From the NCBI RefSeq assembly GCF_000577615.1, contig NZ_CBXX010000030.1:1-60070 (forward strand): DNA of 60,070 nucleotides, written 5' to 3'. Within the stretch, counting starts at the first letter, position 1. Each line of letters opens with the position of its first letter. The notes beneath the pieces were generated by a model that searched no databases, was not told where the DNA came from, and saw only the letters and a list, made by a program, of their open reading frames with translations. This document shows, one piece after another, positions 44,927-52,540 of this stretch. Made by a program: the position numbers and the translations under genes. The DNA is from Herbaspirillum sp. RV1423. Lineage in GTDB: Bacteria > Pseudomonadota > Gammaproteobacteria > Burkholderiales > Burkholderiaceae_D.

Positions 44927-46003
44927 ATGTATGCGATATTAAGAACAAAAAAGCTAAAAAACCGATCCAAAATCACAAGTGCCAATCGACACAATTTGCG
45001 GCTACGCTGGCAAAGAAACATCGATCCAGATCGAACACATCTAAATCAAATTTTATATAACCCAATGGGTATCGATGAAAAAGATGCCAGTAGTTTCCAG
45101 AAAAAACTGACTGAGCATTATTCGAATTTGGGCGTTAAAGAAAAACAAAATAATACGTTGGCTTTCGAATATCTTGCCACTGCCTCACCTGAATTTTTTG
45201 AAAATAAATCTCCTGAGGTGATTGGAAAGTGGGCCAGTGATCAAGTTAAGTTTATGAAAAATGAATTTGGTGATCGACTCAAACTTGCAATTTTGCATTT
45301 AGATGAGAAAAGCCCACATATCCATTTTTATGTTTCAACAGAGTTGAAATCTATTAAAAAATATCGGAATCAAAAAGGGGAGTTTCATAAGGAAACTTGG
45401 TCCTTAAATTCTGAAAAAATTAATCCTGAATACCTGGCAGACCTCCAAACACGTTTCGCAGCGAATAATAAACAATGGGGATTAATACGCGGCGTAAAGG
45501 GATCGCTACAAAAAAACGTCCCGTTAAAAGTTTTTTATAAGGTGCTGGATCGGGTTATGGCTACCGGCTACAAGAAAAAAATTGATCAGATGATTGATCA
45601 AATTGAACTGAGTCTCGGTGAACGGCTCAACATTGAAACGATACGAAATAAAATCCGTGACCATATCGCTCCGTATATTAATGGCGTCATGAAAGAGCGA
45701 CAGCTATACAAGGAATTTACGAAACTGGATTTTCATAAACTCCAAACGGAGCTAATTGAAGAGCGTAAAAAATTAAAATTGGGGCTGGACGAAGTAAATG
45801 CTAGACGAGAAGTTTATGCAGAAGTTATTAATAAAGATTTTCATAAAAAATCCATCACTGAGGATGTCATTGCTGAAAATCTGCGTCTACAAAATGAACT
45901 TCAGGAAATGAAAAATAAATATGAACCTGAGATTCATCCTGTCGCTGAAAAATCTATGAAAGATAAAATTCAGTTTCCAACACCGAAACCGCAAAACGTG
46001 TGA
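44927..46003 (+). CDS. mobV: MobV-family relaxase (Pre/Mob)
   Basis: A 358-residue relaxase. It begins MYAILRTKKLKNRSKI, the motif I region of MobV proteins (YAILRTxKLK), and has the metal-binding motif HLDEKSPHIHF (HxDExxPHxH) near residue 125. The C-terminal half is coiled coil, as in Pre/Mob proteins. It would nick oriT and pilot single-stranded DNA using a co-resident conjugation system. No strong Shine-Dalgarno is visible before the ATG. Confidence 0.88.
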   Translation: MYAILRTKKLKNRSKITSANRHNLRLRWQRNIDPDRTHLNQILYNPMGIDEKDASSFQKKLTEHYSNLGVKEKQNNTLAFEYLATASPEFFENKSPEVIGKWASDQVKFMKNEFGDRLKLAILHLDEKSPHIHFYVSTELKSIKKYRNQKGEFHKETWSLNSEKINPEYLADLQTRFAANNKQWGLIRGVKGSLQKNVPLKVFYKVLDRVMATGYKKKIDQMIDQIELSLGERLNIETIRNKIRDHIAPYINGVMKERQLYKEFTKLDFHKLQTELIEERKKLKLGLDEVNARREVYAEVINKDFHKKSITEDVIAENLRLQNELQEMKNKYEPEIHPVAEKSMKDKIQFPTPKPQNV

Positions 46004-46814
46004 TTTTTTCCGCCGTCAATTATATTTACTTCGTAAATACTTTTAGCTACGCTATCTATTTCTCTATATATTATTTTTATCTATTCTTTGTACTGATCTT
46101 TATTTGTACTTTATGGTAAATCTTGTGCAGATCTCTGGGGATTTGTCTTTGGGTTTCCTAAAATCGTGCATGCCCGATTTTGGAAAAGTCTTACCCTAAC
46201 CCGCGAAATTTTCAGCGAGTCCTGACTTTTTCCAAAATGGGTAGCTGCACAATGCGCATGCCCCTCATATGGGTGGAAACGAGTAACCGTTCCTACTTAG
46301 AAGTTCGTGTTGTTTACTAACACTGTAGCGGGGTCTTCCTTGTCTTCCCTGTGGCTTCGCTACACGTCCATTCTGACCACTTTCCAGCATTGATATTTTA
46401 CTGCTTGGTTCTTCGTCACTGGTTACTAAAAGCTTTCGCCGTCGATGTATTTATTTCTATAAGCTGGTCGCAAACTTTCTCACGGTTCGGTTTATCGTCA
46501 AACGGCAGTCGGATTTAATTTAACGAGCTTCTGCGTTACGAACTTGATGTGAGCTACTGCTGGATTTGGGGAATCGGGAAGATATTTTGATAGAGACAAA
46601 TCCCTAAAGAGAACTATCGGATATCTTGACGCATACAGCAAATCTAATATTGACTATAAAAAATTTTCCTCAATTGTCAATAGCACGCGCTGAAAACAAA
46701 AAAGCCAACATTTCTGCTGGCGATTTTGTAGATTTGTATTTGCGTCGCGTCTCAGTGGATTTGACAAATATAAATATATTGATAATTTTTTATTTGTCAA
46801 TAGAGGAGATGAAT
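46004..46814. other. Non-coding region with strong secondary structure
   Basis: About 800 bases without a supported gene; an in-frame extension of the next gene to 46626 lacks a good start. It has a long imperfect inverted repeat (46166-46250), a 7-bp stem TGTAGCG/CGCTACA (46324-46364) and GTGTT/AACAC just before it. A copy of AGCTACGCTAT (46045-46055) also occurs at 44877-44887, before the relaxase. It may be an origin, a structured RNA or regulatory DNA of the element. Confidence 0.45.
46166..46250. repeat. Long imperfect inverted repeat
   Basis: The left arm 46166-46190 (ending ATTTTGGAAAAGTC) and right arm 46224-46250 (starting GACTTTTTCCAAAAT) pair over about 25 positions with a few bulges. 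The loop is 33 nt. Confidence 0.6.
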
Positions 46815-47063
46815 ATGACTATCGAAGAGTTCTGGAATCAAGCATTCCTAGCAGCGTTAAATAGAGTTGCTGCTAAAGAGGCGAAAATTGAGGCTGATAC
46901 AGCGACAGAGCTGTGCATATTACATTGGCAGGAGCTCAAATATAAATACTACCAACCTCCAATGAAATGGCAGCGACAGGATATAGGTGCGACGTTTATT
47001 CCGGAACATCCCAATGACCCTTATCCAGGTGCTAATCCATTTAAGGTTGATGGTGATAGCTAG
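46815..47063 (+). CDS. Small hypothetical protein
   Basis: An 82-residue protein. The ATG at 46815 was chosen because GAGGAG lies six bases upstream; the upstream frame has poor coding character. It begins MTIEEFWNQAFLAALNR and is helical, then ends in a Pro-rich, Tyr/Trp-containing tail (YYQPPMKWQRQD). No recognised domain. It overlaps the next, convergent gene by 23 bases. Confidence 0.6.
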   Translation: MTIEEFWNQAFLAALNRVAAKEAKIEADTATELCILHWQELKYKYYQPPMKWQRQDIGATFIPEHPNDPYPGANPFKVDGDS

Positions 47064-47262
47064 GTCCCAATGATCGTATGTAGTCCAACGCCTCATCGTA
47101 ACTGCCGAGGTCAGTCTTTAAAATATAGTCTGGATTTCCTGGAATATAAACTTCGTAAATCAATACTTGAGGATCATACGATTTGCCATTGCGATCTTTT
47201 TTTTCGATAGATCGAATGCGAACACCTTTCGAAGCGGGTGGGGGAGGTGGGGGAATTTTCAT
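47041..47262 (-). CDS. Small hypothetical protein with Pro-rich start
   Basis: A 73-residue protein starting MKIPPPPPPASKGVRI, then a beta-rich part (VLIYEVYIPGNPDYILKTDL) and a short helix. It reads away from the integrase gene's 3' end. Function unknown. Confidence 0.5.
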   Translation of the reverse strand: MKIPPPPPPASKGVRIRSIEKKDRNGKSYDPQVLIYEVYIPGNPDYILKTDLGSYDEALDYIRSLGPSYHHQP

Positions 47263-47333
47263 TTGTGATTTATAGTCAAGTTTAAAGAATCTCGTAATTA
47301 TTGCGCCATATGGCTTGTCTGTTTACTAATTGC

Positions 47334-48860
47334 TCAATTAGTTTTTGCCTTAATGTGATTCAATCGTCGTTCCTTCACCTTGAGCTTGTGAAGGGTGGTC
47401 TTAACGATAAATTCTCGTGGATAAAGAAGGTTTTCAAACGGTAAATCAAAGTCCAATTTGCTGGCTACATTTAGGGATAGATATTCCACGCTGTGAGCTT
47501 CGGAATAGTCCCTTGAGTTCGTGGTGTCATGTTCATGTCCGATGAACTGGCAGCGAGTTTCTTCCGCAACCCCTTTTTGCTTGAGGTGGTTATTTGAGGT
47601 AGAGCGGAACGAATGGAAGACTCGGTTCTTGTCCTGGATTCCAATTGAGTCAAGATATTTTCCAAAACGCTCGCTAGGTGTTTCGCTGAAATTGCCAAAG
47701 GCATTTGGTGAAAGATAGGGGAATAACATTCCACCAAATGTCTGCATATCTTTTACAAAATCCAGAAAACCCAGTTCAATCAATCGTGGGTGAATCGGAA
47801 TTGTCCGCTTGGCTGCAGGCGTTTTAAGTCGCTGGGATTCGTCTTCATCAGTAATGGAGATTGCCCAAATGCCTTGGATTTGATGGATATCTTGAATCAG
47901 GAGTTGGCAAAGCTCGGCAATCCGTCCTCCAGTAAATAAACCCAGAAGAGGAAGCCAATAGTCCGTTGGATTTTTCTGCGCGAGATATTTCTCTGGATTG
48001 AAAATCTTGGCTAATTCGTCGTCCGTGAACGGCTTCCAGCCCCGTTTGTCTTTGGTCTTTTTGGCGTCCTTCTTGGTAAAAAGTTTGTGACCACGGGACG
48101 GCAGCATAACGCCTTCAGGATAGGAGCCTGTAATCTGTGCGAGCTCAAAAAGGGCGGAAATGCCGCGCAAGTATTTTTGTTGGACGGTGTTATGGGTAAT
48201 TCCATCGGCAAGCAAGTCATCGATAAAAGCTGACACGTCTTGGCGGTTGATTTCCCGAATGGGGTAATGCTCGGTTTGTTTGCGCTTGGCTACCCAGTTT
48301 TTAAAAATCTTCTGGTAGTTCCTATACTCGTACAATGTTTTGGGGGCGAGCTTGTCCCCCTGTCTTGTGGCAAACCGCTCAATGAGTTCGGGAATGGTTG
48401 CTCCACCTGTTTTGGGGGCTTGTGGGGCAGGTTTGAGAATGTCGGGCAGGGTGGATGGGTCGGCAGCACGTTCTTGAATCTGCCGCTTCATTGATTGTCC
48501 CAAATCGCTGTCCCAGAACTCCCTACTAGCTCGAAGAAGTGCCTCAATGTCGTTGGGATTGTTCGGATCTGCTTTCATGGCTACGCTGGCGCCATTGGGG
48601 GTTGAATAGACAACCTCCAGCTTGCGGACCTTATCTTGAATTTGAGCGAGCAGATTTTGCGGATTTTTATCGATCACCGACACCCCCATTTTTTCTCCAA
48701 TCATCATAGCCGAAATCAGCAATGATTTTTCTCGGGCAATAAGGGGGTTTTTGGTTTGGAGGGAAATTCGGGACTCTTTCCGCAACCCGTCATGGGTAAA
48801 TTGAAGGCGGAAATAGTAAATGCCATGGCGTGATTGGCTGATCTTGCTGGGGATTCTCAT
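47334..48860 (-). CDS. int: Tyrosine recombinase (phage-type integrase)
   Basis: A 508-residue integrase. Residues 1-60 are the short N-terminal DNA-binding part (SRHGIYYFRLQFTHDGLRKE), followed by a SAM-like core-binding domain near 170-260 and the catalytic domain. Catalytic residues are seen as TGGRIAEL (Arg I), HSFRST (HxxR), GHEHD (His III) and SRDYSEAH (Tyr). It would insert the element at the tRNA-like core and is next to the right copy, a usual arrangement. AT-rich like the rest of the element. Confidence 0.9.
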   Translation of the reverse strand: MRIPSKISQSRHGIYYFRLQFTHDGLRKESRISLQTKNPLIAREKSLLISAMMIGEKMGVSVIDKNPQNLLAQIQDKVRKLEVVYSTPNGASVAMKADPNNPNDIEALLRASREFWDSDLGQSMKRQIQERAADPSTLPDILKPAPQAPKTGGATIPELIERFATRQGDKLAPKTLYEYRNYQKIFKNWVAKRKQTEHYPIREINRQDVSAFIDDLLADGITHNTVQQKYLRGISALFELAQITGSYPEGVMLPSRGHKLFTKKDAKKTKDKRGWKPFTDDELAKIFNPEKYLAQKNPTDYWLPLLGLFTGGRIAELCQLLIQDIHQIQGIWAISITDEDESQRLKTPAAKRTIPIHPRLIELGFLDFVKDMQTFGGMLFPYLSPNAFGNFSETPSERFGKYLDSIGIQDKNRVFHSFRSTSNNHLKQKGVAEETRCQFIGHEHDTTNSRDYSEAHSVEYLSLNVASKLDFDLPFENLLYPREFIVKTTLHKLKVKERRLNHIKAKTN

Positions 48861-48876
48861 AAGCTCTTTCAGGAGA

Positions 48877-48889
48877 AAGAGGTACCCCT
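48877..48889. repeat. 13-bp direct repeat near the right end (candidate integrase arm site)
   Basis: AAAGAGGTACCCC, the second copy of the repeat at 43897-43909, located between the integrase start codon and the right core. Confidence 0.5.
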
Positions 48890-48916
48890 AAGAGTGACAC
48901 CAACGTCGAAGAACCA

Positions 48917-48946
48917 ATAAAAAAGCCCCTGTAAAAACAGGGGCTT
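48917..48946 (-). terminator. Minus-strand terminator beside the right att core
   Basis: AAGCCCCTGT (48923-48932) pairs perfectly with ACAGGGGCTT (48937-48946). On the minus strand it is followed by TTTTATTGG. It may end leftward transcription from the prophage-like operon. Confidence 0.75.
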
Positions 48947-48954
48947 AGTAATGC

Positions 48955-48970
48955 TTGGCGGAGACGGAGG
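48955..48970. other. Shared attachment-site core between the two elements
   Basis: Second copy of TTGGCGGAGACGGAGG, same orientation as 43807-43822. It again fails to continue as tRNA (AAGCGCCATT), so the intact tRNA gene should be at the far right of the second element, outside the window. Confidence 0.65.
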
Positions 48971-48997
48971 AAGCGCCATTTTGGCTGGAAACGCCCG

Positions 48998-49243
48998 TCA
49001 GGCGGCATTTTCTCTTTTTTGGAATTGGTTTTCACCAACAGATTCACCATCACTATTCGCCGCACGCGACTTCATGAGGGCTTCGATCCAGGCATCCACC
49101 TCACTCTCGACCCAGCCGACCGAGTGCGCGCCAAGAGTGATAGGTGCAGGGAATGTGCCTTCCTTTACCTTCCGGTGCAGCGTCGTCCGGCTGATGGTCG
49201 TTTTCGCAATAACCTTTTTTGTGCTCAGAATGATATGGCTCAT
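48998..49243 (-). CDS. alpA: AlpA-like DNA-binding regulator
   Basis: An 81-residue protein with a MerR-type winged helix of the AlpA family: TTISRTTLHRKVKEGTFPAP followed by ITLGAHSVGWVESEVDAWIE. AlpA proteins activate excision or integrase genes of prophages. The ATG at 49243 has AGGGAA six bases upstream; another in-frame ATG at 49249 is too close to it. It lies next to the attachment core. Confidence 0.8.
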   Translation of the reverse strand: MSHIILSTKKVIAKTTISRTTLHRKVKEGTFPAPITLGAHSVGWVESEVDAWIEALMKSRAANSDGESVGENQFQKRENAA

Positions 49244-49349
49244 GGTCATTTCCCTGTTGCGAACATGATACGAAAAATTGAGGCCCGGCGATAGATCCAA
49301 GGGCAGTCGGCGGCGCAATGTCCCTCCCGGCCGCAGAGGCAGCAGATGG

Positions 49350-49748
49350 TCACTCCATCCATTTGACGCACCCGTCGGTTTCGCAGCAGCCTGTCACATG
49401 GCCGTTATAGGCTGATTCCATCAGGTGCAGCTTGCTGCCGCAGGCGGGGCAATCAATCGTCCCTTGCTTGCCGCGCGGCCCGGATTTTTTCCACTCGTTG
49501 ACGACTGGCATCACTTTCGTGTGTCGGGCAAGTATGGCGGCCCATTCGGCGGCGTCGGTCGCCACTTCCTCGGCGGTTGGCAACTGCTGCATGTCGCAGG
49601 CGTTCACCTCGGTGCCGGTCTTGCCAGTACATGGAATGCGATTGAACCGTGCGAAGGACGAGCCGCCGGCGAGCTCGGTATAGTTGATACCCTTGCGGCA
49701 GCATTCATTGAGCAGTCCGGTGAAGTGGACGCAGATTTCCGGCCTCAT
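49350..49748 (-). CDS. Phage protein with C-terminal zinc ribbon
   Basis: A 132-residue protein. The ATG at 49748 overlaps the stop of the upstream small gene (ATGA). The N-terminal half contains several Cys; the C-terminus has CPACGSKLHL ... CCETDGC, a four-Cys zinc ribbon. I do not recognise the family; similar small zinc proteins are common next to phage recombination genes. Confidence 0.65.
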   Translation of the reverse strand: MRPEICVHFTGLLNECCRKGINYTELAGGSSFARFNRIPCTGKTGTEVNACDMQQLPTAEEVATDAAEWAAILARHTKVMPVVNEWKKSGPRGKQGTIDCPACGSKLHLMESAYNGHVTGCCETDGCVKWME

Positions 49749-49852
49749 GATGTTCTCCAGATTTGATGGCAGACATGGCATCTGTGGGAATAGCCAAAAT
49801 TCCAGTGCTGATATGGCGACACGCCACAGCGTGGGCATTTGATGGCGCTCAT
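49745..49852 (-). CDS. Very small zinc-ribbon protein
   Basis: A 35-residue protein with two CxxC knuckles: CPRCGVSPYQHW then HRCHVCHQIW. Both ends overlap neighbours by ATGA (the methyltransferase stop at 49849-49851 and the next ATG at 49748), which argues that it is translated. Function unknown; it could bind nucleic acid or a protein partner. Confidence 0.65.
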   Translation of the reverse strand: MSAIKCPRCGVSPYQHWNFGYSHRCHVCHQIWRTS

Positions 49853-51567
49853 CCGAATATCTCCTGCATCGCTTCGTCCTGGGCGACGCACATACCAACA
49901 ATCATCGGCTGCACCCAGATCGGCGCCGCCGACAGCAGGAATGTTTCGCCCGACCAGGTGAGCAGCAGCGAGCGCGCAATCTCCGAAAAGATTGCCTCGG
50001 CGGCATCCGGTGGCACGCAGTTGCCGATATGCTCGCGCCATGCCTGATCGCTCATCCCGTCCAGCAGCAAGAATTCTTCCGGTTCGATCAGCGATTGCAG
50101 CGCCGCCATCTCCAGCGTGGTGAAGGGGCGATGCCAAGTGTCGTCAAGCGCGCGGATGACTGCCACCAGCTTCTGGTCGGCGGCCGGCATGCGCGGATCA
50201 GCGACCGACCAGCGGCCGTTATCGTAGCTGCCCGAGGACGGCACGGCGCCGGAAGGGCTTTCCCACGGGACCACGCCATAATGGCCACCCGTCAGGTAGT
50301 TGTCGCCCTTGCCGCGATTCATATTGGTACGGGGATCGGCCACAGCGAACGCGCCCTGACCGGTGGTGCTGCCGCTGATCACGGTGCCGGCAGCGGTGTC
50401 CCACGGCGTGACCGCATACTTTCCAAACACGGAGCCTTGAGGCCGAGGATCTGCGACAGCCTGACCACCAGAACTAGGGCCGTGGCCGCTGGTGATTGTG
50501 CCGGCTGCCTGATCCCAATCGACGACGCGGCAAACGTTCTTGTGCGTCTTCTCAATGTCGCCGGCGCGCGGGTCGGCGACGCTGAACGTTCCCTGACCTG
50601 GTGACTTGATGCCGATCATGGCGCCGCTGTGCTCGTCCCACTTGCGCACGCCCAGGAATCCGTTGCGATATTCCGGAACGATCAGGTAATCGCGCAGCAC
50701 GCCGCCTTCGACCGCCAGCTTGTTCAGGCTGCGCCAGTCACTGCCGGCCTCGACGAACGCCAGGCGCACCCATGTCTTCCATTGCAGATTCGGCACGCGG
50801 TGCATCGGTCCACCGGCTTCGGCGCCCGGCAACGGCATGCGGCCGAGCACGGTGCCGACACCCTGCAGGCGCCGGGTCGGCGGCTCATACAGGTACGTCG
50901 GTACCTTGGCCGTGTGGCGCGCGACCAGCAGGAAACGCTTGCGGCTCTGCGCCAGGCCGCCGAGCACGCCACAGTCGTGCGTGGTTTCGGCGACCGCATA
51001 GCCATAGTGGCGTAGCAAGGCGACGATCTGGTCGAGCAGGTGCCGGCCGCGCGTGGCGATGCGCGGCACATTTTCAAACAGAATGAATTCCGGCGGGTCT
51101 TCCTTAAATGCTTCCAGCATCAGGAACATGCCGCGCAGCGTCAGTCTATTCAGCGCCTGGTACTTGTCGGTCTTGCTCTTCTTCTCATTGAGCAGGCCAG
51201 AAAATCCCTTGCACGGCGCCGACAGAAAAACGATATGAGGAAACTCATATCCGGCGGCGCGGCGGATATCTTCCGGCGTGGCCTCGCGCCAGCCAGCCGG
51301 CGGTTCCTTACCGTGGAATGCCTTGTACTGATCGCGGTCGAACATATCCAGCAGCGTGGCGGCGACACCGGTCATCTTCAGGAAGTCACGATTGGCAGAA
51401 GCGTCGACGTCGATCGAGCCGATGCAGCGCGAGCGTGACACCATGTTGCCCACGCGCGCGCGGCCCTTGTTGAAGCCCTTGGCGCCGCCGCCGATCGCGC
51501 CGAACAGGTGAAAGTGACGGATTTCGCGGATGTCGTCCGGCACGCCGGTGAATTTGTCTCTTTTCAT
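49849..51567 (-). CDS. C5 cytosine DNA methyltransferase
   Basis: A 572-residue enzyme. Motif I is HLFGAIGGGAKGFN, motif IV the catalytic Cys in LSAPCKGFSG, motif VI ENVPRIATRG, motif VIII AQSRKRFLLVARH. A long target-recognition region with repeated TGQG/AVADPR-like blocks (VADPRAGD, VADPRPQG, VADPRTNM, VADPRMPA) follows, then the C-terminal motifs IX-X (FTTLEMAALQSL, GNCVPPDAAEAI). The ATG at 51567 overlaps the upstream gene's stop. No cognate restriction enzyme is visible, so it is probably a solitary, protective phage methylase. Confidence 0.9.
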   Translation of the reverse strand: MKRDKFTGVPDDIREIRHFHLFGAIGGGAKGFNKGRARVGNMVSRSRCIGSIDVDASANRDFLKMTGVAATLLDMFDRDQYKAFHGKEPPAGWREATPEDIRRAAGYEFPHIVFLSAPCKGFSGLLNEKKSKTDKYQALNRLTLRGMFLMLEAFKEDPPEFILFENVPRIATRGRHLLDQIVALLRHYGYAVAETTHDCGVLGGLAQSRKRFLLVARHTAKVPTYLYEPPTRRLQGVGTVLGRMPLPGAEAGGPMHRVPNLQWKTWVRLAFVEAGSDWRSLNKLAVEGGVLRDYLIVPEYRNGFLGVRKWDEHSGAMIGIKSPGQGTFSVADPRAGDIEKTHKNVCRVVDWDQAAGTITSGHGPSSGGQAVADPRPQGSVFGKYAVTPWDTAAGTVISGSTTGQGAFAVADPRTNMNRGKGDNYLTGGHYGVVPWESPSGAVPSSGSYDNGRWSVADPRMPAADQKLVAVIRALDDTWHRPFTTLEMAALQSLIEPEEFLLLDGMSDQAWREHIGNCVPPDAAEAIFSEIARSLLLTWSGETFLLSAAPIWVQPMIVGMCVAQDEAMQEIFG

Positions 51568-52340
51568 TTTTTTGCTTTCATGGCGTCCGAGATGATTGCG
51601 CATGGCTGGCTTTCGTAGATGACGACAGGAGCAGCCTGCTGCGGTTGGGACTGCGCAGAGGCGTCGTAAATCAACGGCTCATCGCTTTTTCCATGAATCC
51701 AGTCTTTTTCGGCCTGCGTAAGTTCGACCGGCGTCGTCCGCAGCGGTTGGGATTGCAGGGCTAACTCTCCGTCAATTCCGGGGCGCATATCAGTCCCACT
51801 GGATAGCGAAAGATGCCAATTCATCAAAGCTGCGGCAGTTGTAATTATGTGATGCTCCGTCTTGACCATGTTTTCGGCGGCATGTGCGTGCAATGCCTTA
51901 CCTGCGAGATAACCGATCAACCAAAACCAATCAGCGGCAGTCTTTCCGGCATCGTGGGCGCTCCCCCAACGCTGGCGTTGATGCTCAGACTCAATGCTGA
52001 CGGCGCGCAGGAAGTCGCCAGATTGCGGTGTATTGATGATTGCGTTCAGCCGCGCAATTTCCGCATCCTTATCTGCTGGCGCTTGTTCCTGCGCTAACGC
52101 CTCTTTCGCAGTATTTTGTAGATGCCGGACGAATTGTTTTGGTGTTGCCGTAAGGTTCGTAGTGAAGGCTATATCGCGTAAGGCCTCGGTCAATGCTCGA
52201 ATAGCGTCACTGATTTGCCTCTTGGAACCCTTAAATGGCTTGCACTCATGCAGTGCATTTAATGCTAAGTTGGCAGCAGCATTCAGGCTGATTGTTTCTT
52301 TTGCTGGCGCTTGTTCCTGCGGTGTGTCGTTGATGTTCAT
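51564..52340 (-). CDS. Phage hypothetical protein
   Basis: A 258-residue protein. The ATG at 52340 overlaps the upstream stop (ATGA), as elsewhere in this operon; an ATG at 52352 is also in frame. The middle contains ESEHQRQRWGSAHDAGKTAA followed by DWFWLIGYLAGKAL, a segment found in many phage proteins of unknown function. The rest is helical and Gln/Ala-rich. Confidence 0.65.
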   Translation of the reverse strand: MNINDTPQEQAPAKETISLNAAANLALNALHECKPFKGSKRQISDAIRALTEALRDIAFTTNLTATPKQFVRHLQNTAKEALAQEQAPADKDAEIARLNAIINTPQSGDFLRAVSIESEHQRQRWGSAHDAGKTAADWFWLIGYLAGKALHAHAAENMVKTEHHIITTAAALMNWHLSLSSGTDMRPGIDGELALQSQPLRTTPVELTQAEKDWIHGKSDEPLIYDASAQSQPQQAAPVVIYESQPCAIISDAMKAKK

Positions 52341-52540
52341 GCTTGGCTCCATTGATCGTCGGTAAGCTCGGGCCTCTGGTCTCGGTATCCGTCAACTCGG
52401 CAGCGTTGTTGCGGCATGAGGATCGTCGCATTCGTTTTTGGCCTGAGGCGCTTGCAGTCGGGGCATTCGATGCCGTATTTGGCTCGCAGGGCCTTTTTAT
52501 GGTCCTTCAGAGCCTTGAAGTCATCACCCATCTCGCTCAT
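52337..52540 (-). CDS. Small phage protein with CxxC motif
   Basis: A 67-residue protein (MSEMGDDFKALKDHKKALRA, then YGIECPDCKRLRP) with one CxxC and one later Cys. It overlaps the ATPase stop upstream and the next ATG downstream by ATGA. Function unknown. Confidence 0.6.
   Translation of the reverse strand: MSEMGDDFKALKDHKKALRAKYGIECPDCKRLRPKTNATILMPQQRCRVDGYRDQRPELTDDQWSQA

Larger units (their letters stand above)
43807..48970. mobile_element. Integrative mobilizable element, about 5.2 kb
   Basis: A segment bounded by identical 16-bp tRNA-like cores (43807-43822 and 48955-48970). It is visibly AT-rich compared with the DNA to its left and right. It carries a tyrosine integrase next to the right core, a MobV relaxase, three small genes and structured non-coding DNA. 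It has no conjugation genes, so it would depend on a helper. The 13-bp repeat AAAGAGGTACCCC occurs near both ends. Confidence 0.7.

Noticed and set aside
46004..46814. Retron-like or CRISPR-like array
   Set aside because: No RT in the small element and no regularly spaced repeats; only inverted repeats are present.
46626..46814. In-frame extension of the 46815-47063 gene
   Set aside because: The extension lacks a ribosome-binding site and coding character, whereas GAGGAG lies six bases before the ATG at 46815.
52234..52262. GGAACC inside a phage gene
   Set aside because: No CCAC at the right spacing and inside coding sequence; chance match.
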